A stretch of DNA of 33,634 nucleotides from Myxococcota bacterium (GTDB taxonomy: Bacteria; Myxococcota_A; UBA9160; UBA4427), in contig JAPKBZ010000044.1 of NCBI GenBank assembly GCA_028823175.1, forward strand, positions 1-33,634. Reading direction: 5' to 3'. Position 1 is the first letter of the stretch. Each line of letters begins with the position of its first letter. The position numbers and the translations under genes were made by a program. The notes below the pieces were generated by a model, which was given only the letters and a program-made list of their open reading frames with translations, did no database searches and was not told the DNA's origin. Below, piece after piece: positions 8,097-15,848 of the stretch.

Positions 8097-8997
8097 CGAG
8101 CTTCGCGAGTACGGGAATCGTTGCGACTGCCAGCGTGTCGCCGAGTTGTTTCCCCGGCCCTACGCGGTTGATGAAGGTACTGCCGATCATGGCGTGCATG
8201 TAATCGATCCCAGGATAGTAGACAGCCACGAACTGCTTGTAGTTGTGCTCGCCCTCGACCGAGACCGCGCGCCCCATGTGCATCGGCCCGTATCCGCCCT
8301 CGGCCATGCCGCGCAGCATGGCTCCGCTGTAGGCCCGGTCGGCCGCTTGTTGATCCGCCGTGCCCGGCAGGATGAGGTTGACGACCAGGATCGCGTCGTC
8401 GCGAATGTCGCGGTAGTCCTCGAGGGCCAGGATCTCCTTGCGCTTGGCCTGAATGGGGGGCACCGCGTCCTCGAGAGCGAGGGGCTCGAAGGGCAGGATG
8501 GACTTGCGGCGAAGCAGGATGTCTCGCACGCGCAGCCCGCCCAGCGCGAGGGGGATGAGTAGGTTGGTAATTGCGGGCCGCCGGAACCCGTGCACGTAGC
8601 TGCGTTCGCAGCCGTCCAGCACCTGCCCCAGTTCGGTGCCTTCGCGCTGTCGTTCAAAGCCATCTTGGGATGGATACTGGGCCAAAACGAGTGCGCTCCA
8701 ATCGTTGGGGAGGCGCGTCGAAGCCGCCATGTTGACCGCGACCAGGCCGGCGTAGACCACGCGCCCACCACCGGGCGCCTCGATGGCGCGGCGAAGCTGG
8801 CGAAGGGCTTCGAACTCTCCCTCGCGTCCCAGGGAGTCGGCGACCTTGAGGAACGTCACCGTGTGAAACGACTCTCTAGGATAAAAAGAAGGTTGGCGGT
8901 CCTCTAGGCGCTCACGCCGGACCCGCAGATACCGGAGGTACTGCCAGGTGCCTGCCGCAATCAAGATCGTCGCCCCCAGTACAAAGAAGAGACTCAA
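8089..8997 (-). CDS. Membrane-anchored protein with tandem DUF1330-like (alpha/beta-barrel) halves
   Basis: 302 residues using a TTG start at 8997, chosen because AGGAGG lies eight bases upstream; no ATG fits. Residues ~2-22 form a membrane anchor (SLFFVLGATILIAAGTWQYL), followed by a basic stretch. The remainder looks like two ferredoxin-like/dimeric alpha-beta-barrel units: ~50-140 (FHTVTFLKVADSLGREGEFEAL through WSALVLAQYPSQDGF) and ~200-300 (DDAILVVNLILPG through QFVAVYYPGIDYMHAMIG), with the Y/F-P-S/G-x-D/E-x-F/M spacing typical of DUF1330. No catalytic residues can be assigned. The last two codons and the TAG stop come from repeat R4, so the natural C-terminus may be slightly altered. 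The gene fills the whole 0.9-kb space between R4 and R5. Confidence 0.75.
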   Translation of the reverse strand: MSLFFVLGATILIAAGTWQYLRYLRVRRERLEDRQPSFYPRESFHTVTFLKVADSLGREGEFEALRQLRRAIEAPGGGRVVYAGLVAVNMAASTRLPNDWSALVLAQYPSQDGFERQREGTELGQVLDGCERSYVHGFRRPAITNLLIPLALGGLRVRDILLRRKSILPFEPLALEDAVPPIQAKRKEILALEDYRDIRDDAILVVNLILPGTADQQAADRAYSGAMLRGMAEGGYGPMHMGRAVSVEGEHNYKQFVAVYYPGIDYMHAMIGSTFINRVGPGKQLGDTLAVATIPVLAKLGG

Positions 8998-9027
8998 GAT
9001 GTAACCCTCCTGATTCGGATGGACCGC

Positions 9028-9111
9028 CCCGTCAGGGGGTTCCCCTAGGGACTTAACATAACGCCCATACTCGGACGTTGTGCCAGAAGACAGCTTGGAT
9101 GTCCTAGCCCC
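9028..9111 (+). repeat. Dispersed repeat, copy R5
   Basis: Variant left hairpin (CCCGTCAGGGGGTTCCCC), arm ACTTAACATAA (10 of 11), canonical CGGACGTTGTGCCAGAAGAC core, and right end CCTAGCCCC. It lies immediately upstream of the TTG start of the minus-strand gene and ~80 bp upstream of the plus-strand membrane/spermidine-synthase-like gene, so it occupies a divergent intergenic region. Confidence 0.92.
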
Positions 9112-9193
9112 AACGTGTATTCCCCCCATCGAGTCGAAAAAGAACCGAGATCCCCTGGATTTTTGGCCATTTGCCGCGCACCCTCGTACAGCA

Positions 9194-11866
9194 ATGACTG
9201 GCTGGATCGTCTACGCGGTTTTCTTCCTATCGGGTCTCTCGGGACTGATCTATCAAGTCATCTGGGTTCGCCAATTCGGTTTGGTCTTCGGCAACACCCT
9301 GCAATCCGCTTCCCTCGTGAGCGCGATCTTCCTCTTCGGACTGGGTGTCGGCGGTTGGGGAGCGGGCATCCTTGCTGATCGTCTGAACCCCAAGGATCAG
9401 CAAGCAGGCCTACGCCTCTACAGCCTCTGCGAGGCTGCGATCGGAGCCCTGGCACTGCTAGTCGGGCTCGTATTGATTCGGCTCCAGGGCTGGAGTTCTG
9501 TCATCTCATCTTACACAGCGACGGATCAGGGCTGGCTCGAGCTTTCGGCCACTTCGCTCTTGCTCCGCTACCTGACCGCGATCGCCCTGATCGCCCCGAT
9601 CACGCTTCTCATGGGAGCAACCCTCACTCTCCTGATCCGGTTCCTGGTTCAGATCGAGATGGGCGAGGCGGGCCGCCGCATTGGCTTCCTCTATGCAATC
9701 AATACGGCGGGCGCCGCAATGGGCGCCCTGCTGGTGGATTTCATCGCGATCCCAGCCCTCGGATTACTGCGAACACAGTTCGTGGCCGTCGCCTTGAACC
9801 TGCTCGCAGCCGGCGGCGCCTTCGCACTCTTCAGGCGACTTCGTTCGGCATCCGTTGCAGCGGTAGATCCGCCGCCCACATCCACATCATCGAATGCACA
9901 GGCAAGATCCTTGCCCGCATATCAAGTCGCGATTGCACTCGCTCTATCCGGATTCGCCGCCATGGGAATGGAGATCCTCTGGTTTCGATATCTGACCAGC
10001 TTCATGGGGCAGTACCGGGTGATCTTCTCGGTCCTGCTCACGGTCATCCTGGTGGGCATCGGGCTGGGGTCGGCCTGCGGAGGTGCCCTCGCAAGTCGCT
10101 GGAGGCATCCGGTTCGCATCTTCGTGCTCGCGCAGTTCGCCTTCGTTCTTTCGGCCGTGGCTTCGATCTTGCTCTACAAGGCCGGTGGCGGCATCAGCGA
10201 ACTTCACATACTCAGGACCGAGGGCCTCTCGGGCGTCGGGCGCTTTCTCGGCGCCATGGCTCAGATCGTCGATCCCATCTTTCGGCTGGTCGGTATCCCC
10301 GCCTTCTTCATGGGATTCTCCTATCCCGTCGCCAATGCGATCGTACAGACCCAGAGCGAGGACGTGGGGCGGCGGGCCGGCGCACTCTATCTCGGGAACA
10401 CGATCGGCGCGGTCGCCGGATCACTCACGACCGGTTTCCTCCTGCTGCCCTTGCTCGGAATCAAGACCGGCGGCTTCCTGCTTCTCCTCTGCGCCTGTCT
10501 GGCGCCCATTCCGATCCTCTATTCCTCCCTCGGCCCAACCTCCGAATCGCAGATCGAAGGCTCGGGGCAACGCGGATTCAGTCTGGCGATGGGGGCACTC
10601 GGGCTAGTCGTCATCTTTGGTCTCAGCGCCTGGAATGGTCTCCCTCAGCACTACTTCGTGCTGGATAGCTTTCGTTACCACCCCAGGCTGAGCGCGTATC
10701 TGCACGATCCCTACCTCCTCTCGGCAAGCGAGGGCGAACTCGAATCGATTGTCGTTCTCGAAATCCCAGAAGAACACGGCCGCACGCTCTATACCAACGG
10801 CCACAGCATGTCTGCCACGTCGCCCCAGGCACAGCGCTATATGCGCGCCTTCACCCACATCCCCCTACTTCAGATGGAAGAGCCTCGCGATGTGCTCGTG
10901 ATCTGCTTCGGCGTCGGAAACACGCTGCATTCGGCATCGCTACACGGAAGCATCGAGAACCTCGAAATCGTCGACCTCTCACGCCATGTCCTCAAACACG
11001 CTTCCTTCTTCGCCGCCACCAATGGCGACGTTCTCGAAGACGATCGTGTCAGTGTCTTCATCAACGATGGTCGCCAGCATCTCCGCATGCAAGACGTCGA
11101 GCGCTACGACCTCATCACGATGGAACCGCCACCAGTCGACTTCGCCGGTGTCGCTTCGCTCTATTCTCGCGAGTTTTACGAACTCGTCCGCAGCCGGCTT
11201 AAGCCCGGCGGTCGGATCACCCAGTGGCTGCCGATTCGCGAAGTTCCGGGCGAAATTTCGAAGTCGATGGTGCGCGCCATGCTCGACGTCTTCCCCGATA
11301 CAGTGATGCTCGCTGCCTCTTACGCCGATTTGATCCTGATGGCTACGAGGGATGGCGAAATCCAATTCGATCCCGATCGCTACGATCGCCGCCTCGCCGA
11401 GAGTCCCGCCGTAGAGGCTGATCTTGCTCGCTACGAGATGAATTCAGCCATGGAAATCCTCGGAATGTTTTCTGCCAATTCCGAGACCCTGGCGGCTGCG
11501 ACTCGCGATTCCGCACCCGTGACAGATGACAACCCCATCCTCGAATACGCGAGACACTGGTACCCAAGAGAGAGCATTCCCACGGATCTCTTTGCGGAAG
11601 ACGAGGTGGCCAGCTGGTGCCCCGCATGCATGAAAGAAGGCCGGCTCAAGCCGCGATTCGCCCTGCTGCCTACCTACTTGGAGATCATGGCAACAATCCA
11701 CGACGCACCCCAGTACTGGGATCTCACGGCTCGTGATGGTGCGACCGCCACCCTCGATTTCGGGAATCACAACATCTCCCGAATCCGACGAGTCGTTGCC
11801 ACGAGTTCGCATCTTCAAAGACTCATTCCCGAGCTGGCACCAAGAGCCCGTCACGGGGCCCCCTAG
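9194..11866 (+). CDS. Fused multi-TM / spermidine-synthase-like protein
   Basis: 890 residues from the ATG at 9194. The first ~500 residues are polytopic, with many hydrophobic segments (GLSGLIYQVIWVRQFGLVFG and the LFGLGVGGWGAGILADR turn are typical of fused MFS/spermidine synthases). The C-terminal part is a Rossmann aminopropyltransferase-like domain: glycine loop DVLVICFGVGNTLHSA near 563-578, acidic EIVDLS, NDGRQHLRM, then DLITMEPPPVDFAGVASLYSREFY (from ~637). True spermidine synthases have an Asp in the D-S/C-x-D-P segment; here it reads M-E-P-P, so polyamine synthesis is doubtful. The last six residues (ARHGAP) and the TAG stop at 11864 are contributed by repeat R6, meaning the gene end overlaps the repeat. 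The start has no strong Shine-Dalgarno. Function unknown; inner-membrane location expected. Confidence 0.85.
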   Translation: MTGWIVYAVFFLSGLSGLIYQVIWVRQFGLVFGNTLQSASLVSAIFLFGLGVGGWGAGILADRLNPKDQQAGLRLYSLCEAAIGALALLVGLVLIRLQGWSSVISSYTATDQGWLELSATSLLLRYLTAIALIAPITLLMGATLTLLIRFLVQIEMGEAGRRIGFLYAINTAGAAMGALLVDFIAIPALGLLRTQFVAVALNLLAAGGAFALFRRLRSASVAAVDPPPTSTSSNAQARSLPAYQVAIALALSGFAAMGMEILWFRYLTSFMGQYRVIFSVLLTVILVGIGLGSACGGALASRWRHPVRIFVLAQFAFVLSAVASILLYKAGGGISELHILRTEGLSGVGRFLGAMAQIVDPIFRLVGIPAFFMGFSYPVANAIVQTQSEDVGRRAGALYLGNTIGAVAGSLTTGFLLLPLLGIKTGGFLLLLCACLAPIPILYSSLGPTSESQIEGSGQRGFSLAMGALGLVVIFGLSAWNGLPQHYFVLDSFRYHPRLSAYLHDPYLLSASEGELESIVVLEIPEEHGRTLYTNGHSMSATSPQAQRYMRAFTHIPLLQMEEPRDVLVICFGVGNTLHSASLHGSIENLEIVDLSRHVLKHASFFAATNGDVLEDDRVSVFINDGRQHLRMQDVERYDLITMEPPPVDFAGVASLYSREFYELVRSRLKPGGRITQWLPIREVPGEISKSMVRAMLDVFPDTVMLAASYADLILMATRDGEIQFDPDRYDRRLAESPAVEADLARYEMNSAMEILGMFSANSETLAAATRDSAPVTDDNPILEYARHWYPRESIPTDLFAEDEVASWCPACMKEGRLKPRFALLPTYLEIMATIHDAPQYWDLTARDGATATLDFGNHNISRIRRVVATSSHLQRLIPELAPRARHGAP

Positions 11867-11929
11867 GGATTTAACATAACGCCCATACTCGGACGTTGTG
11901 CCAGAAGACAGCTTGTATGCCCTATCCCC
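11847..11929 (+). repeat. Dispersed repeat, copy R6
   Basis: GTCACGGGGCCCCC subtype with the exact arm ATTTAACATAA at 11869-11879. It supplies the TAG stop of the upstream plus-strand gene and lies 26 bp from the 3' end of the minus-strand Pr6Pr gene, so it sits between convergent gene ends. Confidence 0.95.
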
Positions 11930-11955
11930 AACAGCCATGCATTTTCTATAGCCTG

Positions 11956-12582
11956 CTAGGTTTCAGTTCTGTTGGAAATCAGATGTGCTACCGCGATAAA
12001 CACAGCGCCAACAATCACAAAAACCGCAACAAATCCGACCATACTTAGCATTACATTTTCGATTCCTAGGTCAGTTACGTTCAAAAATGAATAAGGGTAC
12101 GCTGCAGTTAAGGATCCACGGATAATCGTCAGCACCCCATATACGGCAGGATATATGCCCCAATAAGGAAGATGTTTATAGGAAATCGGTCGCTTCTCAG
12201 CCAAGAACAACCAATCGATAATGTAGAGGATGGGCATGACTGTATTCAAACCGGTGGTGGTGATCAAAGTGAAACCCTGGGGATCGAACGAACTCACGAT
12301 CAACACATGATAAACAACTGCCACAATAAGAATATTGGATGCAAGGGCTGCGCGGACGGCTGGGCGCATGAAAAATTCAGATAACTTTCTATCTGGTTTG
12401 AGCAATGGCGCCGTAAAGGCAATCGCAATCAGGATGTTGGTCAGAACTGTGAAATACCCAAAAAAGGCAATCAATGTTTCACCGATACTATTGTACTCAC
12501 CACTGATCGACATATCGACATATCTAAGAAACACCACCACCCATGCGATGAGTGCGCAAATAATTCTATAGTTACTTGTCAT
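11956..12582 (-). CDS. Pr6Pr-family integral membrane protein
   Basis: 208 residues from the ATG at 12582, preceded by GGGGGA at a suitable distance; the frame stays open 13 codons further upstream. There are about six transmembrane helices, with the characteristic SGEYNSIGETLIAFFGYFTVLTNILIA segment (helix 2 entry) and PILYIIDWLFL (helix 4), as seen in the poorly characterised Pr6Pr family. No catalytic motif visible. The gene is markedly AT-rich (a sampled 60-bp stretch is ~42% GC) compared with its GC-rich neighbours, and it sits just right of R6, which suggests recent acquisition. Function unknown. Confidence 0.8.
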   Translation of the reverse strand: MTSNYRIICALIAWVVVFLRYVDMSISGEYNSIGETLIAFFGYFTVLTNILIAIAFTAPLLKPDRKLSEFFMRPAVRAALASNILIVAVVYHVLIVSSFDPQGFTLITTTGLNTVMPILYIIDWLFLAEKRPISYKHLPYWGIYPAVYGVLTIIRGSLTAAYPYSFLNVTDLGIENVMLSMVGFVAVFVIVGAVFIAVAHLISNRTET

Positions 12583-12798
12583 TTTGGTTCCCCCACTCAG
12601 CGTCTTTGCGCAATACGTCATCCAGAAGTTTCTTCACGATAAAGGTTGCATCGTCGTTGATTTCCCCGAGGAGGAAAATGATATCCTCGTAGCCGGATTC
12701 ACAACCGGTGACCTATCCCCTTCTCGGTAGTCTTTTATTCGAGGGTCCCTGCCCTTCCCTAGCCTTCGATTAGAGCTGTCGAACGCGGCCTAACGCGC
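12583..12798. other. Intergenic region with a 47-codon minus-strand tail fragment
   Basis: On the minus strand an open stretch from about 12712 to the overlap with the Pr6Pr start reads TGCESGYEDIIFLLGEINDD and continues through FIVKKLLDDVLRKDAEWGN, ending with TAA just inside the Pr6Pr gene. It has no credible start and looks like the 3' end of a lost gene, immediately left of an isolated CCTATCCCC (12712-12720). It is AT-rich like the Pr6Pr gene, so both may have arrived together. No family recognised. Confidence 0.35.
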
Positions 12799-13986
12799 CT
12801 AGATCACGCCGCCTTCTTTCAAGCTCTCTATCTCACCCTCGCTGAGTCCCAACCAATCACCGAATACCTCATGGTTGTCTGCGCCAAGGTCCCGACTCGG
12901 CGACAGCGGCGCGAGCGGGACACCGCGAAATCGCAGGGGACTATGCGAGACTGTGATCTGCCCCACTCGGGGGTGATCTATATCCTGAATCGCGCCCCGC
13001 TCGCGAAGATGCGGATCGGCGACTACTTCTGCGAGATCGCGTACGGCGGCCGAGGGAACCTTCGCATCACGAAGAGCCCGACTCACTTCGCCGCGTGTCC
13101 GCGTGGTCGTCCAGGCGCGAATCATCGTATTCAGCTCATCGAGATTCTTCCGACGACGAGCGTGGCTTGCGAAACGCTGATCTATGGCGAGTTCGGGGCA
13201 CCCCATCGCCTGGCACATCTTTTCCCAATGCTTCTCAGTAATGACGATGACAGCGACGAATCCATCACTCGTCGGGTACACATCGTACGGGGCCAAGGTA
13301 ACGCCGTCTGCCCCGTTTCCAGCCCGCGAAGCCGAACCATCGCGATAGTAGCCAGCCAACGTCGAAGCCAGCGTGGCATACACGGTATCGATCATGGCAA
13401 CGTCGACGATACGACCTCGTCCGGTCTTCTCCCGCTCGTACAAAGCGGTCATCACGCCTCCGTAAAGGTAGGACCCACCCATGATGTCGATAAAGGGCAC
13501 CCCCGCCTTGACTGGGGGAGCGTCCGGAAACCCCGTCAGACTCATCACCCCGGAATAGGCCTGAATCGTGACGTCCATACCCAGCTGATCACGATCGGGT
13601 CCATCGATTCCGTAAGCGGTCGCCGCCGCGTAGACGAGGCGCGGGTTTTTCTCGAGCAAAAGCTCGGGAGCAAGACCCAGGCGCTCCATCGTGCCAGCAC
13701 TAAAATTTTCGATGACCACATCAGCCTTCGCCACGAGATCGAAAAAGAGCTCTCGCCCCCGCTCGCTCTTGAGGTCAAGCGTCACTGCCTGCTTATTCGA
13801 GTTCATCATTGCAAAGGGCACTGTCGACCCACCATGCGGACCCCGCGCAGGTTCGCCGGAAGGCTCTTCAATTTTGATAACGGTCGCCCCGCCTAACGCG
13901 AGCAAGTTTCCGCACCACGGCCCTTGATAGATTCGGCCGAGGTCCAGGACTTTCAGTCCTTCGAGAAGTGGGGATTGATCGGTCAT
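12799..13986 (-). CDS. CaiB/BaiF family III CoA-transferase
   Basis: 395 residues, full length for formyl-CoA-transferase-type enzymes, which move CoA between carboxylic acids through Asp-bound intermediates. Visible motifs: LKVLDLGRIYQGPWCGNLLALGGA (11-34) and VIKIEEPSGEPAR (36-48) at the N-terminus; KQAVTLDLKSERGRELF (65-81); the catalytic Asp is most likely Asp167 in GVPFIDIMGG, matching Frc Asp169. The ATG at 13986 is preceded by AAGGG six bases away. It lies 60 bp downstream of the TetR gene on the same strand and is probably cotranscribed with it. The divergent acyl-CoA dehydrogenases and hydratase suggest it activates the acid that they oxidise. Substrate not determinable from sequence. 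Confidence 0.95.
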   Translation of the reverse strand: MTDQSPLLEGLKVLDLGRIYQGPWCGNLLALGGATVIKIEEPSGEPARGPHGGSTVPFAMMNSNKQAVTLDLKSERGRELFFDLVAKADVVIENFSAGTMERLGLAPELLLEKNPRLVYAAATAYGIDGPDRDQLGMDVTIQAYSGVMSLTGFPDAPPVKAGVPFIDIMGGSYLYGGVMTALYEREKTGRGRIVDVAMIDTVYATLASTLAGYYRDGSASRAGNGADGVTLAPYDVYPTSDGFVAVIVITEKHWEKMCQAMGCPELAIDQRFASHARRRKNLDELNTMIRAWTTTRTRGEVSRALRDAKVPSAAVRDLAEVVADPHLRERGAIQDIDHPRVGQITVSHSPLRFRGVPLAPLSPSRDLGADNHEVFGDWLGLSEGEIESLKEGGVI

Positions 13987-14046
13987 TTCCGTCCCTTCAA
14001 ATTGGCCCGCGAATTCGAAGCAGCCGTTCGCTTCTTCCGATTGCTC

Positions 14047-14706
14047 TCATTTGGACTTCGTCTCTGAGAGAGACCGCAACACGAAGTGAACCTGCGCTCG
14101 CGCGTCCTCGACATCAAAGGCGTTACGGTCGAGCAAGAGTTGTGTGGATGCGCCGCGTAGCATTCCAGCCAAAAGCGCAGACATCGCGACCGGCGACACT
14201 TCCGGCTTGATCTCACCCCCTTCGATCGCTTCTTCAAACGCTCTTTTCACGAAGGAACGAAGCTGTTGATCCGCTTTCACGAAGTGCTCTCGGAAGTGTG
14301 AGTCCGTCCCCGCTGCTTCCCCCATTAGGACGTAAAAACAGTGTTGAGCGCTTGACGGTCGAGCCGCCGTATCGAAAAACGCGTTGACGATTGCAGTGAG
14401 TCGAGGGAGGCCTCCGTTCCCCCCTGAGCCACGGTCAACGAGCGCCGTAAATCCCAACTGCACATGTCGAATGACGGCCTCAACCAGACCGGTCTTCGAC
14501 CCGAATCGCGCAAGGACAAGTCCATGACTAAATCCCGAGGCTCGCCCCACCTCCATCATCGAAGCGCGGGAGCCTTTCTGGACCATGAGCTCGACGGCCG
14601 CGTCGAGCATTGCCCGAGACGACGCGGCTGACCTCTCGCTCTGGGTTCGGCCCGCCGGTGCCGCTGCTGGCGAGGACTCTGTGTCGTTGGAGTCTGTATT
14701 CGTCAT
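14047..14706 (-). CDS. TetR-family transcriptional regulator
   Basis: 219 residues from the ATG at 14706. The DNA-binding domain occupies ~28-76 (SSRAMLDAAVELMVQKGSRA, then ASGFSHGLVLARFGSKTGLVEAVIRH, the usual G-x-S-x-G-x-x-x-x-x-F-x-x-K-x-x-L recognition region). The rest is a helical TetR C-terminal domain. The N-terminal ~20 residues are low-complexity Ala/Ser/Thr. No Shine-Dalgarno is present. The -10 candidate of its own promoter is so close to the ATG that the transcript could be nearly leaderless. Position between the CoA-transferase and the divergent dehydrogenase operon indicates a local repressor, probably released by an acyl-CoA; the effector is inference. Confidence 0.93.
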   Translation of the reverse strand: MTNTDSNDTESSPAAAPAGRTQSERSAASSRAMLDAAVELMVQKGSRASMMEVGRASGFSHGLVLARFGSKTGLVEAVIRHVQLGFTALVDRGSGGNGGLPRLTAIVNAFFDTAARPSSAQHCFYVLMGEAAGTDSHFREHFVKADQQLRSFVKRAFEEAIEGGEIKPEVSPVAMSALLAGMLRGASTQLLLDRNAFDVEDARAQVHFVLRSLSETKSK

Positions 14707-14741
14707 TGACACAAACTATATGTCCGTATATAAACTGTCAA
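14706..14741. promoter_or_regulatory. Overlapping divergent promoters with candidate TetR operator
   Basis: Plus strand: TTGACA (14706-14711), a 17-base spacer and TATAAA (14729-14734) point at the acyl-CoA dehydrogenase operon. Minus strand: TTGACA (14741-14736) with TATAGT (14720-14715) at 15 bases points at the TetR gene. Between the hexamers lies an inverted repeat TATAT-N6-ATATA (14717-14732), a plausible TetR operator that would block both promoters. Confidence 0.75.
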
Positions 14742-14768
14742 GTATTCACAATGCGAAGGACCGAAAAG

Positions 14769-15848
14769 ATGAATTTTGAACTTGGCGACGATCTTGAGCT
14801 CGTTGTTGAAACAGCCCGAAAGCTGGCCGAAAGCGAGCTCACGCCCCGTCTTCGAGAATCCGAGGCTTCGCGGGCGGTCTCGGAAGATCTCCTGGGCTCG
14901 TGGGAGGAAATCGGGTTGGCGGGCCTGGAGGTCCCCGAAGCGGCAGGCGGTGCGGGGCTCGGAGCCGTCGCTCGCGTGCTTGTCAATGAAGAGCTCGCGG
15001 CTGGCGACGCCGGCGCGGCACTCGCCCTTGACCCCTACGGCCCGGCATTCACTGCCATCCTTGAAGTTGCGGGCGAAGACGCAGCGTCGGAATTCGTCGC
15101 CTCACTTTCCAGACGAACCGCGCGTGCGCTGCTCATCATGGGCGAAGACGCCCGAGTCGACCTGGTGTCCGATCAGATCTCAATCGATGCTCCGTGGGTT
15201 GCGGCGGACAGAGCCGATGTGATTGTGGTCTTGAACGGTGACGAGGCGATCCTTCTTCGCGAAGGATTCACGCTTGAGCGCGTTAGAGGTGCAGGCCTCC
15301 GAGCCGCAGGCGCCTCGCACCTCCGAGCGAGTTCCGCGCCTATCGCAGCGCGGTGGTCCAATTCTGAGGGAGCCGCCCGAGCAAGGAGCCGCGCTCGCCT
15401 CTACTACGCCTCCCTTCTCATTGGGGTGATGCGCGCGGCTTGCGAATTTTCAGCGGCCTACTCCCAAGAGCGTGAGGCCTTTGGCAAGCCAATAGGCCAC
15501 CACCAAGCGCTCGCGTTTCTCATCGCCGAGATGCGAATCGCGGTGGACGCCGCTCGCCTCTTAGTTCACGAAGCGGCGTGGAGAGTTGATGCGGGACTCC
15601 CGTCCGCCGTCGAGGCTTCCTCGGCTTGGGCCGAATGCATCGACGTGTCGAGAACAGTCGGTCCGGATGCAGTCCAGATTCTTGGCGGACACGGATTCAT
15701 GGCCGACTACCCGGTTGAGAAATTTATGCGAGAGGCGCGCGCACTCGGGCTTCTTTGTGGCGGCTTCGACGCGGCCATCGAAGAGGCGGGGCGAGAGCTC
15801 GTCAATTCTACCCACCCCCTCTCCCTCACTACCCACGGAGCGAACTAA
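14769..15848 (+). CDS. Acyl-CoA dehydrogenase-like subunit lacking the catalytic glutamate
   Basis: 359 residues from the ATG at 14769, which has AAGGA eight bases upstream. The fold is that of an acyl-CoA dehydrogenase: helical N-terminus (VPEAAGGAGLGAVARVLVNEELAAGD), beta domain, then the C-terminal helical domain with EREAFGKPIGHHQALAFLIAEM and VQILGGHGFMADYPVEKFMREA. At the position of the catalytic Glu of MCAD-type enzymes (Y-E-G-T) it has L-C-G-G, so it probably cannot abstract the alpha-proton itself. It overlaps the next dehydrogenase by one base (TAATG). This matches alpha2beta2 acyl-CoA dehydrogenases of steroid side-chain catabolism (FadE26/FadE27 type), in which only one subunit type carries the base. 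Confidence 0.9.
   Translation: MNFELGDDLELVVETARKLAESELTPRLRESEASRAVSEDLLGSWEEIGLAGLEVPEAAGGAGLGAVARVLVNEELAAGDAGAALALDPYGPAFTAILEVAGEDAASEFVASLSRRTARALLIMGEDARVDLVSDQISIDAPWVAADRADVIVVLNGDEAILLREGFTLERVRGAGLRAAGASHLRASSAPIAARWSNSEGAARARSRARLYYASLLIGVMRAACEFSAAYSQEREAFGKPIGHHQALAFLIAEMRIAVDAARLLVHEAAWRVDAGLPSAVEASSAWAECIDVSRTVGPDAVQILGGHGFMADYPVEKFMREARALGLLCGGFDAAIEEAGRELVNSTHPLSLTTHGAN

Noticed and set aside
12712..12720. Isolated CCTATCCCC as an eleventh repeat remnant
   Set aside because: Only nine to eleven bases match, too few to distinguish from chance, although the position next to a gene fragment is suggestive. A similar CCTATCCTC near 33074 was dismissed for the same reason.
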